Shown piece after piece: positions 27,801 through 41,300 of a DNA stretch of 64,000 nucleotides. This DNA is from Trichinella spiralis (taxonomy: Eukaryota; Nematoda; Enoplea; Trichinellida; Trichinellidae), in the NCBI GenBank assembly GCA_000181795.3, contig CM012953.1, positions 12,961,520 through 13,025,519 on the forward strand, in the 5' to 3' direction. A program made the position numbers and the translations under genes. The notes below the pieces were generated by a model. That model worked only from the letters and a program-made list of their open reading frames with translations, was not told the DNA's origin and searched no databases. The first letter of the stretch is position 1; every line of letters starts with the position of its first letter.

Positions 27801-30800
27801 AATAAAAAGTCAAAACTTTTCCAATGTTGTCCAACTACAATTATTTATAAAAGCTGAATGTAAATAAAGTGTAGTAAAGCATTTCATGTGATTTGATTTG
27901 AAACGTTAATTTGCAATAATTTTTGTGCCCTGCATATTACTACCAGCCGGTAATTAAAAGACACGTTCACATCGATTCAATACTCTGCATTTCATTAAAT
28001 GAATGACAAGTTCAGTTGTAAATTGCATAACATCAGCATTATGTGATGTTACGGCTTCTGTTTTGTTATTTTGTTATGCTATGCAAAATCAATTAACTGC
28101 CTATCATGCAGTTTAATTTATTTTCAATGTTTTATATTAATCAGGCTGTATGAAAAAAATATTTTGGATAATAATAAAACAGCATCAGCATTCATTTTTA
28201 ACGTCAACTTTTAAAGTAATGAGATTTTCATAATTTTTGCAATTTGGAAGGTGTTTAAAATTCAAATAAATGGTTGTAACGTGAAATAAAATGAATGAAC
28301 ACAAAGATTAAAAATTACAGAAGGCTATAAAGGGTGCTACTTCTGTTGAAATTTTAGAAAGCAAATATATGACCATTCAAGAAAATTGAAAAATCTAAAA
28401 ACAAGTAATATAAAACTTTTGAACCATATTGTATAATTAAGCAATAAATAATGTTTTACATAACTGATTTCCTTGTATAATTTTAAATGTAACATAAAAA
28501 AAGAACTAATAAAAGCTAAAAAAGAAATTAAAGGCAGCAGTTCACACGAAATAAGCTTATGAACTTGAATTTCAAGATTTATGAAAAACTTATAAATTCT
28601 CATTAATTTCATTTTAAATTCAAAATATAATGGTCAAAAGCTTATTAATTAATATGCTTGTCATTTTAACTATTAAAAAATTTTTTGGCATTACATTTTA
28701 TAGATTGTTGTTTCAAAACAGTTAAAGAATAGCATTCAAAAGATATTATAAATGCTTCATTTAACTTCTTAATTTATTTATTATCTACTTAAATAGTTCA
28801 GAATCAATTGTAACAATTCAAAATAGAATACTCAGAATTATTCAATTTTATCAATCTTAAACATGAAGTAATTTCAATTTTTAAAACAGCCTTCATTTAA
28901 GGCAACTTGATTTATATCTATGTGCTACTGTAGTTACATGTTTTATATTTAAATTACAGTATTTACTGAGACTGTTATTTGGAAATAAATTAAACGACAT
29001 TGAATGAAAGTTGAAATGAAGCTAAATGTTGAGAATTTTAAGTCAAATTTATTTTTTCTTAGTTGAGGTATTTAAGTATTGCTTCATTTTGAATATTTTT
29101 CATTTCAAAAAGATGTGAAATTACAAGAATGTCAAGTAGTAAATTTAAATCAGAGGATTTTCATACAGACAGTTGATTTAATTCAATATGTTACTGAAAA
29201 TTGTCATCGTCGTTGCAGTTTTGAATAGAAATTTCAAAAAAATTAAGAACTTCACGTTAAACATATTATTTTTCCTCACTTATACATATACAATAATGTG
29301 CATAATACAGTAATGTAATATAATATGATTATGGAAGCTTATTTTAAATATTCTATTTTATTTATTTTAAATGGCTTGATTACTTTTAATTTTTTATTTA
29401 ACCTTATTTTCAATGCACATTAATGCATCTTGTCGAAGGAAAAGTAGCTAAAAGTTTTTTTGATTCATTTTGGATATTGAAATGCAACTAAAATTAAGCT
29501 AGCTCATTATTTATTATTTTAATTGAAGAACATACATAATTTAACAAAGTTAGTTAATTAATAAGTTCATTTTTTGACTGGCTTTGTGAGCATCAACGTT
29601 TTTATATGCATCCCAAAAAAGAAGCCATCATAAAAGCGATCTGTAGAAAAAGCATAGAATTAATCATTTAAGCATCAATCAGATTTTTCCACAAATTATT
29701 TCTTATGTTTTTACGTACACATATGCGTAAGAGCAAATCAAGCCTAATTTATTTAGTAATAATTTAAAACGTTTTAGAAACCGAATAAACTAAATAAAAG
29801 TAGGTAAAACAACAGCTATGTTACCGCTTTATTTATTAATTTTGAAATATCTTGCAAATTGAAGCAATTAATTCAACGGAGTTTGACGTCTGATGTTTTA
29901 CATATTCCATGTTTAAATTAATTATTTCATTAATATTCATTGTTTAAATTAAAATAAATGCCAGTATGCACATAATTTTAATTTATTTCATGTCTGTTAA
30001 TAACAAAATTTGAATGAGGTAAAATAAAGGGGTCAATTTAAGCAAATGTTAGGTGGATCACAAAAATGCCATTAGTTCAAATTTATTTTCAAATGATAAT
30101 ATTGCAGGAAGTTTCTTCATTGCTGAAAATATAAATAAATTATATAAATTTATTGTTTTATATTCCAGCAGCACTCCAGTAATATATTAGAGTGCTTTTA
30201 TTTTTTTATTAAAAATTAAAAATTAAGTTGTAAATAATAGTAACTATATTTATGTTTCGCATGCTTTAATATGATAATACTGTTAAAATTTTTCAATTAA
30301 ATTACTGCACACTATATTTCATTTAAAGGGAAATTTTGGTATTCAAAATAATTACAACAATATTTAAAATAATTTACAAATTATAATACATCAATAAATG
30401 TTATAAGTATCTATAAACAAGGAAGCAAGTAGATCTGTATATGTAAATCTCTGTATCTCTGTATCTTTATACTATCGTGTTTAAATTACATCATATACTT
30501 TTCACCTGATAATCAAATGTTAGTAAAACAAAAACAAGCAACAGTAACCACAATTTCAATGTTGAACTGCTTTAAAATCTGTGTGTAATGTGATATTTAA
30601 AAATTAATAATGAAGAGAAATCGCCAATATTATTTATTAACTTATTACGTGGTTTCATCAATGTTAATTAATAAAAAAGTTGTTTTTGTCCATATTAAAT
30701 AAGTCAGAAATTAACAACTAATTTAAATTTTATGAATCAGTGCATTTTTATTAAATTTTCTTTATAAATGATTATTATGCGCTCTTATAAGTGATTTTGA

Positions 30801-33800
30801 TATCAAAATTTTCAAATATGGATGTAAATTCATCCAACATATGTCTTGCTTCAAAGTAACTTGATTTTAAAGTTATTTTCTGTGTTAAGGGAACCTTTGC
30901 TATGATATTGTAAAGCAAAATGCAAATATAAATTTTCACAAAATTTACTGACAGAATTTACTCACAAAAAAGATAAATAAATAAATAAATAAAACAACAA
31001 TTCAATGTTATATTAAAAGTAAAAAGTGCCTTAATTTATTTTTTATTTTTCCACTTTTTGCTAATTCGCACTTTCATGTCTTGCATTTTGTATTTTAATT
31101 GCACTTGAATAAACAGTGCATGACAGTATTATGCAAAAAGTGATCAAATCAAATCAAGTGATCAGTTCAAAAAAATATAAAGAACAACAAAATAACATAT
31201 AATAAAATATGCGTATGTACATGAATATTAATAAGAAAGTTATTTTTCGAAATTTAAAAATTCATCATCATAAATAACATTTATCAATAAAAGTGAACTT
31301 CACATGTTAAGCAATTATTAATAAATAAAAATTAATCATATATTCTTCATTTTTGCGAATAAATATGCACATTAAATTGGAAAGGTGATATTTTATTCTC
31401 TAAATTTACAGATTCATAAATAAAAGTGAAATTGCTGTCAATATCTACAAAAAGGAAAAAGAAAGAAAGAAAATATTCGCATTTCAACATAAAAATTTCT
31501 TTATTTTGCTACGGTTTTGGCAAAAATGGATTTCGTTTTATTTTCTTTAGCATTAATTACCAGGATTATTTTAAAACCATGGAAATAAGATAAGATTGTA
31601 AAAATGATGATGCACTGATCAACTGCGAAAAGATTTCATGACGTTTCAAACGTATACATGCATTTTTCTTTTTTATAAATGTGAGTGCATTTTCACTTAC
31701 ATCTAATTATAATGCAACATTAGTTATTAGTAAAATTAACGACTGCACTGTAATATGACTTTTTTGTTTGCTACTGGTATTTAATGCAGTCTTAATCATT
31801 TTTTAAAATGTTCAATACTTTGAAAGATTTATTCTTTTAAGCAGCTCTTGCTAAGCCTCTTAAATGCGGTCTGTTTTCATTGCCTTTTTCTGTTAAATTA
31901 AATTTCGGTAAAGCATACACTATATAAGATGTCATTTTCATCTTTTTCAATATGATAAAATTCGACTGGAAGTAAAATTATAAATTTTTTTGAAATCTTA
32001 AATGGGTGCATACGAAAAAGTAATATAGCAATGTAACTTCAGCAGCTTGTAACTTTAATTTTACAATATACATTCTTTTATTTCATAAAAAAATGCAGTT
32101 TACTAAAATTGCTACTAGAGCAAAAACTGGTGTCATTATTTACTATTTTATCAGAATATTAAATATTGAGAATTTTAATAAATTAAAATTACATCAGCTT
32201 TATTTCTTTATTGAGTAACAAATTTTAAAAAATATAGTATGCTATTTGAGTAGGCATGAATTTAATAAATTAAGAAAACGTGCATCATGGAAAATGAACC
32301 AATCAGCTTGTTGCCATACAACAAAAGGGCTTTTTGATTTTACAGTACAACAGTGTCAGTGATCTGTGCTTTTTCAAATTTTATTTCTTTCCATTTAACT
32401 ATAATATTTTTTTGCTTTTTTAAAAAAATTGACAGAAGCATTGTGGTAAATTTTTTTTCTCACTTCATAATGTTTGTCAAATAAAATTTCAATGAAATTA
32501 TACATATATTTTTAACAGTAAAAAAAGCAAGAAACTATTTAACAATAATTTTAATAATTTGAAATTTGAGAAAAGGAAATAAGAAAATATAAAAGTAAAA
32601 ATTCATACGGTATTGTTTTACCTATAATAAAATACAGCTGAAAGCTGATTGAATATCTTTAAGAAAATTTAAGTCTCTAAAAGTGATTGATCGCTGTTAA
32701 TTCCCTTTTGAAATATTATTGCCTGTTGGAATTGCAGCTTTTCATAAGCAGCCTTTTTCTTCCCTGATGTGCAAATACTGATAGCAGTTGTGCATTTTCT
32801 TTGCATATAGGAAATTAATTAAAATCATTATCAGAAGTGTTTACTCTTTCTCCTCACACCTACTGCATGCAAATTAAACTTTATTCTTCTTCCAAATTAA
32901 TACATTAACTGTGGTAATTTGAATGCGACGTTTATTAAGTTTTAAAATTCAACCAACAAAATAGTAATTATTCCAGTGCTGTATAGTGGAAAATTCTCAT
33001 TAAACATCAATGTTAAAAGGTTTTTACTCATATTCTAAAATTCTTATTACTCATTACGGAGAAATAATTTAAAAAAATTTCGAATTGCCACTATTAGTTT
33101 GAAACGAAATGTTTTGTAGTGAAAGTGACAGAATAGCATTTGTCAATGAAGCACACATTCCTAATAACAATCCACTACTGCTTACGCAATAAGCATTAAT
33201 TTCACAGGACAGTGAAAATCAATTTTATTACCAAGCTTTCTAAATGTGAGCATTGAAACTTTGTACATAAGCAGTGCACTGAATAATGAAACCTTCAGAC
33301 AGAAATAAGTGAAGGAAAACCTACTAACACTCTAGAACCATCCATTCAACCACTAGTGTTGTTTAGCTAACTTATAACCAGGTAAATGTTCATTTTGCTT
33401 TAGATTTCAGTGAATATCATTCGTAAAGGATTTTAATATTATAATTTGAATTTTTAATAAATACAAATTTATATCAGGAATGAATTTAAATCCATGTTTT
33501 TTGAAATATTTTTCATAGTTAAACATTTAATTCAAAAAAATCTTTATATTTATGAATGTAATATGTGTAATGTTTTGTAATCCATGTCATGCATGCATAG
33601 TATGTAAGTAAAGAATTGATTGTTTATTATCTGAATCGAATGAAATTAATGCCATTTAAAAGTAACTTCTTTCCTTTTGAAGTTTTAATTACTTGTAATT
33701 TTTATTTATAAAAACATTAGCAATGCTTTTGTTCAACTTACCACACTTGCAATTGTAATGGCATCAAAAAAGTGCTAAGCTAAGCGAACATCTAACCTGC

Positions 33801-36800
33801 AATGCATTTGAGCTGCAACAGAAATGATGTGATAAACAAACAACATAAGCGCTTAAATTATGGAGCGGCGAAAGCTTTTTAAACATTTATGCTATCGTTT
33901 TTGTATTATTCAAATCAGCATAATCAAACTGAAATTAAGCCAGTTGCTAGAGTAGCATAAAAATGAAACATTCTTCGGCATCTGAAATTGATAAATTGAA
34001 CATTAAAATTAAATAGTGAAATTATGCGCTTAATTTAAAATGTATGACCAGTTTTTATTATGAAGATTATTATATGATGTATTTTTAATGAAATTTTAAC
34101 ACAAACTTTAAATATCCAATTATGTTACAGGCACAAACTTATATTCAGTGCTGCGCTGATTGTATGGTCAATTTTATGTCAACGTTGATGCTTTTTAATA
34201 GATTAAAAAATTTAGTTCAATATTTGTTGTATACATGAATGAAAAATAGAAAATTATTTTTTGCGTAATTTTTTAATTTGCTGGCATATATGCATTCTAT
34301 TGGTCATCAAAACAAGGCGGAAAACTTTTAAGCATTGTAAAATGAACATTCAAAAGTGGAAACGCCATTTTCTTACTCTATTTCTTATTCTCTCAAGTTT
34401 TACATTTTTATTTATAAATATAATACATTTCAAAATTATTTTATTTAAATATAAATACTTAGTTAGATATTTCCAAAGGTTATAACTGCTCTGTAAATAA
34501 GCATAACAATATTGAATATAACTCATTAAATATTTTTTAAATAATAATAATTTATTATAAACACATTAAAATTTGGGTTGTTTGCAAGAACTAATTTTAA
34601 AATGCCTCTACTTTTATTTTAAAAATATCTTATTCATATAATAGCAATATATGATAGTAACTGTTACTGATAATGTATGGAAATGAACTGAAATGAAATT
34701 ATTATTTAAAATTTATTAAAAAGGCAAACTTTTTCAACAAAAAGAGAAAAATACAAAAAATTACCATTGCTACTTCAATCTATGTGTATATTTAATTGTT
34801 TCTGGTGTGACTTTGAATCAATTCATTATCAATGAAATATTAGAGATTAAATTATTTAATAGTAAAAAAATTAAATTGGAAAATTATTAAAACATTGAAA
34901 TTAATATTAAATTTTGCGCATGCAGTTGTTACGAATTTAATTTTTTAATTTTTAATACAGAACGCAATATTTTCATCAGTTGGAGTCAAGTTGAAATAAA
35001 TAAATACATTGCTTAATGAGAAATGATAAAATGAAAAAAAGGAAATAGAATAAGCACTGATGCTTAATTCATGCGCTGCATGTTCAAGCAGAATGAAAAC
35101 TGAATTGACATGACGGTCATGAACATTTATAGAATATTATGTAGAATGAAGTGATGGGTGTCATCTTCATTTAGTGGTGTTACGTTTTATCACACATCAC
35201 AAATCGCAAAATTCACACATCAAAAGATTTGCATGTACAATTGCAATCAACATCCATTGTTGCAAATCATTTATTGAAATAATTTTATTCATTTGAAATT
35301 AACATTTCATTTGCTTCGATATTTTTATCGAAAAAGCAAAGAAAATGGCAATGTGCTTCACCATTTTTTTGCTTGAGCACATGAGATTTTTTGACGTTGT
35401 ACAGTGAGGAAACTAAATTACTGGCATGACAGTGGGGGTGCACGTTAGTGCACAAAATGGTCAAGAAATAAATGAAGAAAATGAATTAACAACTGCAATT
35501 AAAGTTAGCAATGAAAGAAAAATAAATTTCTTTTCAAACATTAATTTGCATTTAATTGCTTCCAAAATTGACAAAAACGTATTATTGTTATTGACACCAG
35601 TGGATGTAGATGACAATTTCAACAAGTAGCAGAAGTAATTAGATGACGAATTGCGTTGACAAGTGATTCAGTTTTGACACAAGAAAGAGCGTTCATTAGA
35701 TTAATTTCATTGCAAATCCGCCGCATCTGCTAAATAATCTCGGAATAGGGACGAAAAAATCGAAGTGATTAAAACCATAAGCCGGAAATTGAAATAATGA
35801 CACGTAATGAATTTTAAAAATTGCAAAGGCTCCAAATGTGCTTGTGATTCTGCAAAAAATTTTTTTTGTAATTCCTGTGATTACTGCTTTTTTTTGCTGA
35901 TTGATTTCCAATTGATTTAGTAGCAGGCATTAAAGGTATTGATTTAAAGAATGTGAAACTCACAAACACTTCATAATACTAAAATAATTTTATTAGTAAC
36001 GTCCATTAAAAAAGCATATGTTGGAAGTTTATCACAAATTTCTTTACACTCGATCACCATGATCTTTAGCAATTCTTTTTGCTGTAATGTTTTGTTTTAG
36101 AATCGTTTATCAATTATTTTCTATCATTGCATTTTTTATTTTGTGAGTATACCAAGAATTGTTAAGCGTTCAATAAGTTAGACTTCTTTTTTCTGAAGCT
36201 TTTGCTAAATTTTGAACTTTTATCAGTATTCTTTGTTTTTAATTTTCTCTTTTTTGGAACCATACGCATCTTGGCTAGTGCATATATTCAACTTTCATCA
36301 TGTATGTGGTATCTCTTTCCTGTTTTGAAATTTTTGATGTTCTTTACAGCTTTTGCTTTAATTCTTTGTTCTAGCCTAAACATTTAGATTATTTTTTCAT
36401 TGTTTTCCTGAAAAAATTTCAAAATAATTTATGTTTTTAATTTTTATTTTCCATTTAATCTGCTTTCAGGCCTAAATAATATTTGATTTTCTTTTCTTAT
36501 ATTCAAATGTTAAAATTTAAATTTTCATACATTCCTCTATAGTAGTATTTCGTGGTGCTTAATTTGTTATATCCTTGAGTTTATGAAAATACAGTTATAT
36601 ATATATATATATTTATTTATTTATTTATTTGATTTAATTTAATTTCATTACCTTTATTTTTATTAAAAATTTCAGACCGATAAAAATTGGCATAGAGTGA
36701 TAATTTTGCACATACATATAACATTTATCAGATTGAAGTTTAAACATTGTTACATTCGTTTAAAGCAAAATATTGTACTTTTAGTTATTTTCATTTAGAT

Positions 36801-37160
36801 GCCAATTATGCTTCACATAAATACACAATTTACGACCATTTAAAAATTATCATATGCTTTTTGAACACTTTTAAGAACATTTATCGAAATAATAAAAAAG
36901 TCCATTTCAGTGCTGCTATTAAACATTTAAATGAAAAGCTATATGAGAAACAGGAACTTATTCAATTTTTATCAATAAATCATAATTAAGGGTAATTTTT
37001 TAAATAAAACTGCTATTCTTACGTTGTTTAGTTTTCTGAAAGTACTAAATAAATGCATTGTACAGTAAATAACTAACAGTTTATTGATGTTTTATTTTGT
37101 ACTACTTTGATTTATGCAAACAATTTGGAATAATCAGTTGTATAATCTTAAAATTTATTT
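24881..37160. other. Twelve-kilobase AT-rich gene desert between two neuropeptide genes
   Basis: I read both strands and found no exon with matching splice signals, domain motif or neuropeptide repeat. Open frames (28337-28612 minus, 34261-34485 plus, 35426-35629 plus, 36747-36989 plus) are short and mostly rich in F, I, K, L, N and Y, as expected by chance in such DNA. The one at 35426 starts with ATG and has a more normal composition (AQNGQEINEENELTTAIKVS) but has no recognisable features. Simple repeats include TA/TTTA runs at about 36595-36632. Long introns or enhancers of flanking genes are possible. Confidence 0.5.
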
Positions 37161-37175
37161 TAGCGATCGAGTGTC

Positions 37176-37672
37176 ATGGAAAAACATATAAAATCTTTGC
37201 TTTTCGCAGTTATTGTCTTCTTTACAACTTTATATTTGTCTGAAGCAAAAGTTCTTGAAGCTTGTACAGAATTAGAAGCAACAACTGGAAGAAATTCAAT
37301 GAGCAGTTGCTTATGTCGTCTACAATATTTGTTGAATGCGATGAATGAGGAAATTCAAAATTTGGCGTTCAAATTGTACAGCAACGAAGAAACACGTAAG
37401 TCAGAAGGCACATTCTAATATTATTCAGGAAAATAATTATTTTGCATGATTTCTATTTCAAATTTGATTGTTCAATTTTTTTTACTTCCAGGTAATATTC
37501 AATATAGCATTTAGCCTGATATGTAATGAATTTAATTTATTTTTCTTTTATTTCCATGTATAAATTTAAATGGCTGCTCAACGTGATTCATTATTTACTT
37601 TTAGCATCAGCATTACAATCCGGAGGAGTGATGTCAAAGCGAAAATATGAATTTTTAAGAATTGGAAAATAA
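37176..37672 (+). CDS. Single-copy amidated neuropeptide precursor, product KYEFLRI-amide (2 exons)
   Basis: A 95-residue secretory precursor. Exon 1 (37176-37395) starts with a signal peptide, MEKHIKSLLFAVIVFFTTLYL then SEA, and an acidic helical spacer with SSCLCRLQYLLNAMNEEIQN. Exon 2 (37605-37672) joins in phase 1 and encodes PSALQSGGVMSKR, KYEFLRI, G, K, stop. KR is the cleavage site, G the amide donor, and the terminal K would be trimmed, so the predicted product is KYEFLRI-NH2. The layout parallels flp-14 (signal, cysteine-containing helical spacer with LCR, phase-1 intron, peptide in the last exon). The peptide resembles KHEYLRF but ends in Ile instead of Phe. A splice acceptor (ttttag at 37159-37164) lies 11 nt before the ATG. 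AATAAA at 37671-37676 overlaps the stop codon. I cannot assign it to a numbered flp gene. Confidence 0.8.
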
Positions 37673-38375
37673 TAAACCTGCATCTTGCAGTATGCTACTT
37701 TTTGCAAACTTTCTATTAATTTTACTGTGCATTTTACTGCGGTCTGAATGAGAAATTTTCAGCTTTACAAAATTTTTATTGTACTTAACAAATTTCTGAA
37801 ATATTAATTAGTAAATGAGTCTAAAAATGCAACTGTTCTGCTTCAAATAAAATCACTTTTTTAGGCAACTTTATAATATAAACTTCAAGAAAATTTTGCA
37901 GTTATTTCAAACAATAAAGCATTATTCCATCAGACGCATCTTTATGTCTATTGTGTCTTATTACTTATCTATATCTTACTCATGCCTTATGAGAATTTGA
38001 AGCGTTTGTAAATAATTTTAAGATTTGAACATTTAAAAAACAAAAATTCTTTTGTACAAGTATGTTTACTCTTATTTTCAGAAATAGTAATTTTTCATAA
38101 TAATTAGAATCAACTAAAAAACATTTTTCAAAAAAATTTTTTTTATCTTGCTTACTATTGTCTTGTTTGTTTTATATGAAATAAAATTAGAAACTTAAAT
38201 TATTAAATATGATCAAAATTGAATTATAAAAATAACAGTTAAATTATTAACTATTATAAAAACTTTATTAACAGTAAATTCTAAGAAAATAAAAAGAATA
38301 TTGAAATGCACAATAAATATTTTGTTATAATTTAATTGAAATTATTTTGCATATATTTTTCAATTGCACATGGTG

Positions 38376-41300
38376 TTATAACATTGTGTCGCTTTCAATT
38401 TCTTGTGGAAGAAACATGGATGAAGAGTTTCGAGCTTTGAAAAATCTGCTGACGTTGCCGCCTTCCAGAGTCTCCATCTGAGCGATCCTATCAAATAAAT
38501 AACGACCTCCCCCAATGCGAAGCAGCATGGTTCCTGTTTCTGCCAACCATTCTCGAATATGAGAACCTCTGGAAAATCTCCATTCATAGCCACTACCCTG
38601 CTGTTGGTTAAAGTGAACATCACCAAGCAAATTAACATTAAGGTTTTGCTTGATTTCAGCTAGCTTTTTTTCTGCCTGCAGTGTGTACGCATTGTTAATT
38701 TTGAAAAAAAAACTTAATTATTTAAAAATTACTTCGATAATTTCTGATCGAAGAGCTATGTTTTCATTTTGCAATGCATTCAAACGTTCCTTGTATGTGT
38801 CTTGGGATGTTTTTACCTCCTGTTCTTCTGCATACGCTGGAACTTGACATATGTATTGAATCTGGGTAAGTAATTGCAAAAATTATAGAATAAGAAAATT
38901 ATCAATGCATTATAATAATACTTTTGGAATAAAGATAAGACCCATAGATAAAAACGTAGATAATACTACAGTGACAGCAAAAAAGGCAAAACTTGCGTCG
39001 GGTTTAGATGAAATAATAATTTCCACGGGCGCAGTGATAAAGCACAATATCTAAATAATAGATCATTCAAAAATGAAAAACTGCAAATTCTTTTAAAAAT
39101 ATACCGCCACATTATAAATTGCCATGCTAATTAAGCGAGAATCATTTAATAATTTGGTTTTAATTTTTCGACTTTCATATGCCAGAAATAAACCAAAAAA
39201 TAACAATATTCCTTTATATGAATATATAAGGCCTGAAAAAATGGAACAATTACAAATGAAAACTTCAATAACTTACTTACCAATCCAAAGTTCGTGGTTA
39301 TGACTGGTGCAATGTTCCATGAATATGCGAAGTCTGATGTTCTCTTCTACGTATTCAATGGAATCAAACGTTTCCACTGATCTTCGCAAAGAATCAACTG
39401 AGATCCATACAATAACTATAGCTGTGTCTAGTCCAATTAAAAATCCAATAATGGCATAAAATTTCCATGTCTGAACCTTGTAATGAAAAGCATGACAACA
39501 GAAAAATATTAAATATCAGTATAATCGTCTACCCAATTTTTCATGGTTATATTTCCTAAACGGTGCACCATTAAAATTTTGCTAAACATTGCTCCATAAG
39601 AAAGCGTAAATCCATACATGATTGTCACAACTTGTCCCTAAATAGATAAATAAATAAAGAATTATAATAACTTCATAAAAATGCATGTTTGATACATAGC
39701 AAAATAAAGGAAAATATTTTTCCGAAATGCTGATTTCTTCTACAGGCAGTCCAAACAGCAGCATGGATACAAACATGATAATAAAGCCAACCAACATAAC
39801 ATTGTTTACTTGAGGATGTGATTCTTTTATTACCCTAATTGATAGAAAAGAATTAATGCAAAATGCAAATGCATAATTTCATGCACTCACTTTCTATGAC
39901 TGAAACAGATATTAAAAATAAGGAGCAGTATAGCCAAGGTAACACCCAAAAGTCCTAAGAGTCCAAATGCTAAATAAAGATCAAAGTCAACGCTCAGCCA
40001 TTTATCTTGAATTATAGTCTCGTCTGGTGGTATTTTATTAGCTGAAAAATAATACAGTTACTTAAATTGATTAAAAAAAACGTTTTAAAAGTGCTATACC
40101 AACAAATTTTTCCTTGTTTAGCCAAGTCAAGTTCTCTGACCGATAATCGTAAAAGCCCATAATTTCATATTTCCCATCTATTTTAAATTTTAAAAGCGTT
40201 TTATATTATGCAAAGTAAAGTAAATTAAACATATTCTATGAACACCTTGCAACTGCTCTATTTGAGTCAAGGCAATGCGCTCGCCTTTTTCTGAAAACAT
40301 AACGTCACCCTTAAAATAAATGAACAAAATTATGAAATAAATACTAAAAGCTAATTTGAAGAGAAGTTAGAAAGAACCGAAACTCCTGTAAACTTTGTTT
40401 TCTTCATGCATAGCAGTATTTCTTTTGCTATTTCAGCGTTTTCATAAGTAAAGTCATTCAAAGACTGGTTACTCATTTCTAGATGATTCATCGTGCAGTT
40501 TAAAGCAATAGCGGCAGCCCTATAAATAAATAAATATTCTTGATAAAAAATGAAGACTTGGTGCATTATTGAAAACGTGCCATATTGCATCGTAGGCTAA
40601 AGGTGATTCTGGAAAACCACCAGTTATATTAGGCGCTTTTTCTAACATCCCGCTCAGTCGATGCACGAATTGTTTAGAATTCTATAAAACAGCGTCTTTA
40701 AACGTATTCTCAAATATTACTGAACAGTATATTAAACCAACCATGCCTGATACCCCAGGTTTATTATCTTGACTGTGCATTAAAGCTTCTGTGGTAAAAT
40801 GATACTGAGTAGCCAGTTTCATTTGATCAGCAGTACAGTTGAGCATTTCACCACTTAGAGGTATGTACCAATCGTCTGGATACCAACCAATTAAAAACCA
40901 GACGTATTTTCTACCGTACAATTTTTGCTTATACACTTCACAGAAAACCTTACGGGCTTCTTTTTCATAAAATAGACCAACAAAAATTCGAGCATCCTGA
41001 CGCTGAAAACATCCATCAGAATAAGCAGAAAAGCATAACAAGAAATTATTTAAAGAATGCCTTTACTTTAAGACTTCTTACAGCTGCAGCAGGATCCCCG
41101 AAAAAGCTTTGTACAGAAAGTACTTTAATGTTGTTTATTTCACAACTTTCTTCAAGATCTGCTGCTGTCTTAAAAAAACAGAATAATAAAAAAAAAGCTA
41201 AATTTCCCTTAATTTCGGTATGTCAGCACCGATCTGAACACTTCTTCGACTGATTGTAAAATTGCAATTTTTTGCCAATTGAACTTTTTGAATAGTTGTA

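Noticed and set aside
28337-28612. 91-codon minus-strand open frame with ATG, hydrophobic
   Set aside because: Composition dominated by F, I, K, L, S, Y as in any AT-rich DNA; no splice partners, no motif, no promoter-like patch.
38360-38638. 92-codon minus-strand frame overlapping the gbb-1 last exon
   Set aside because: Frame-shifted shadow; the gbb-1 frame is fixed by phase and the coiled-coil tail.
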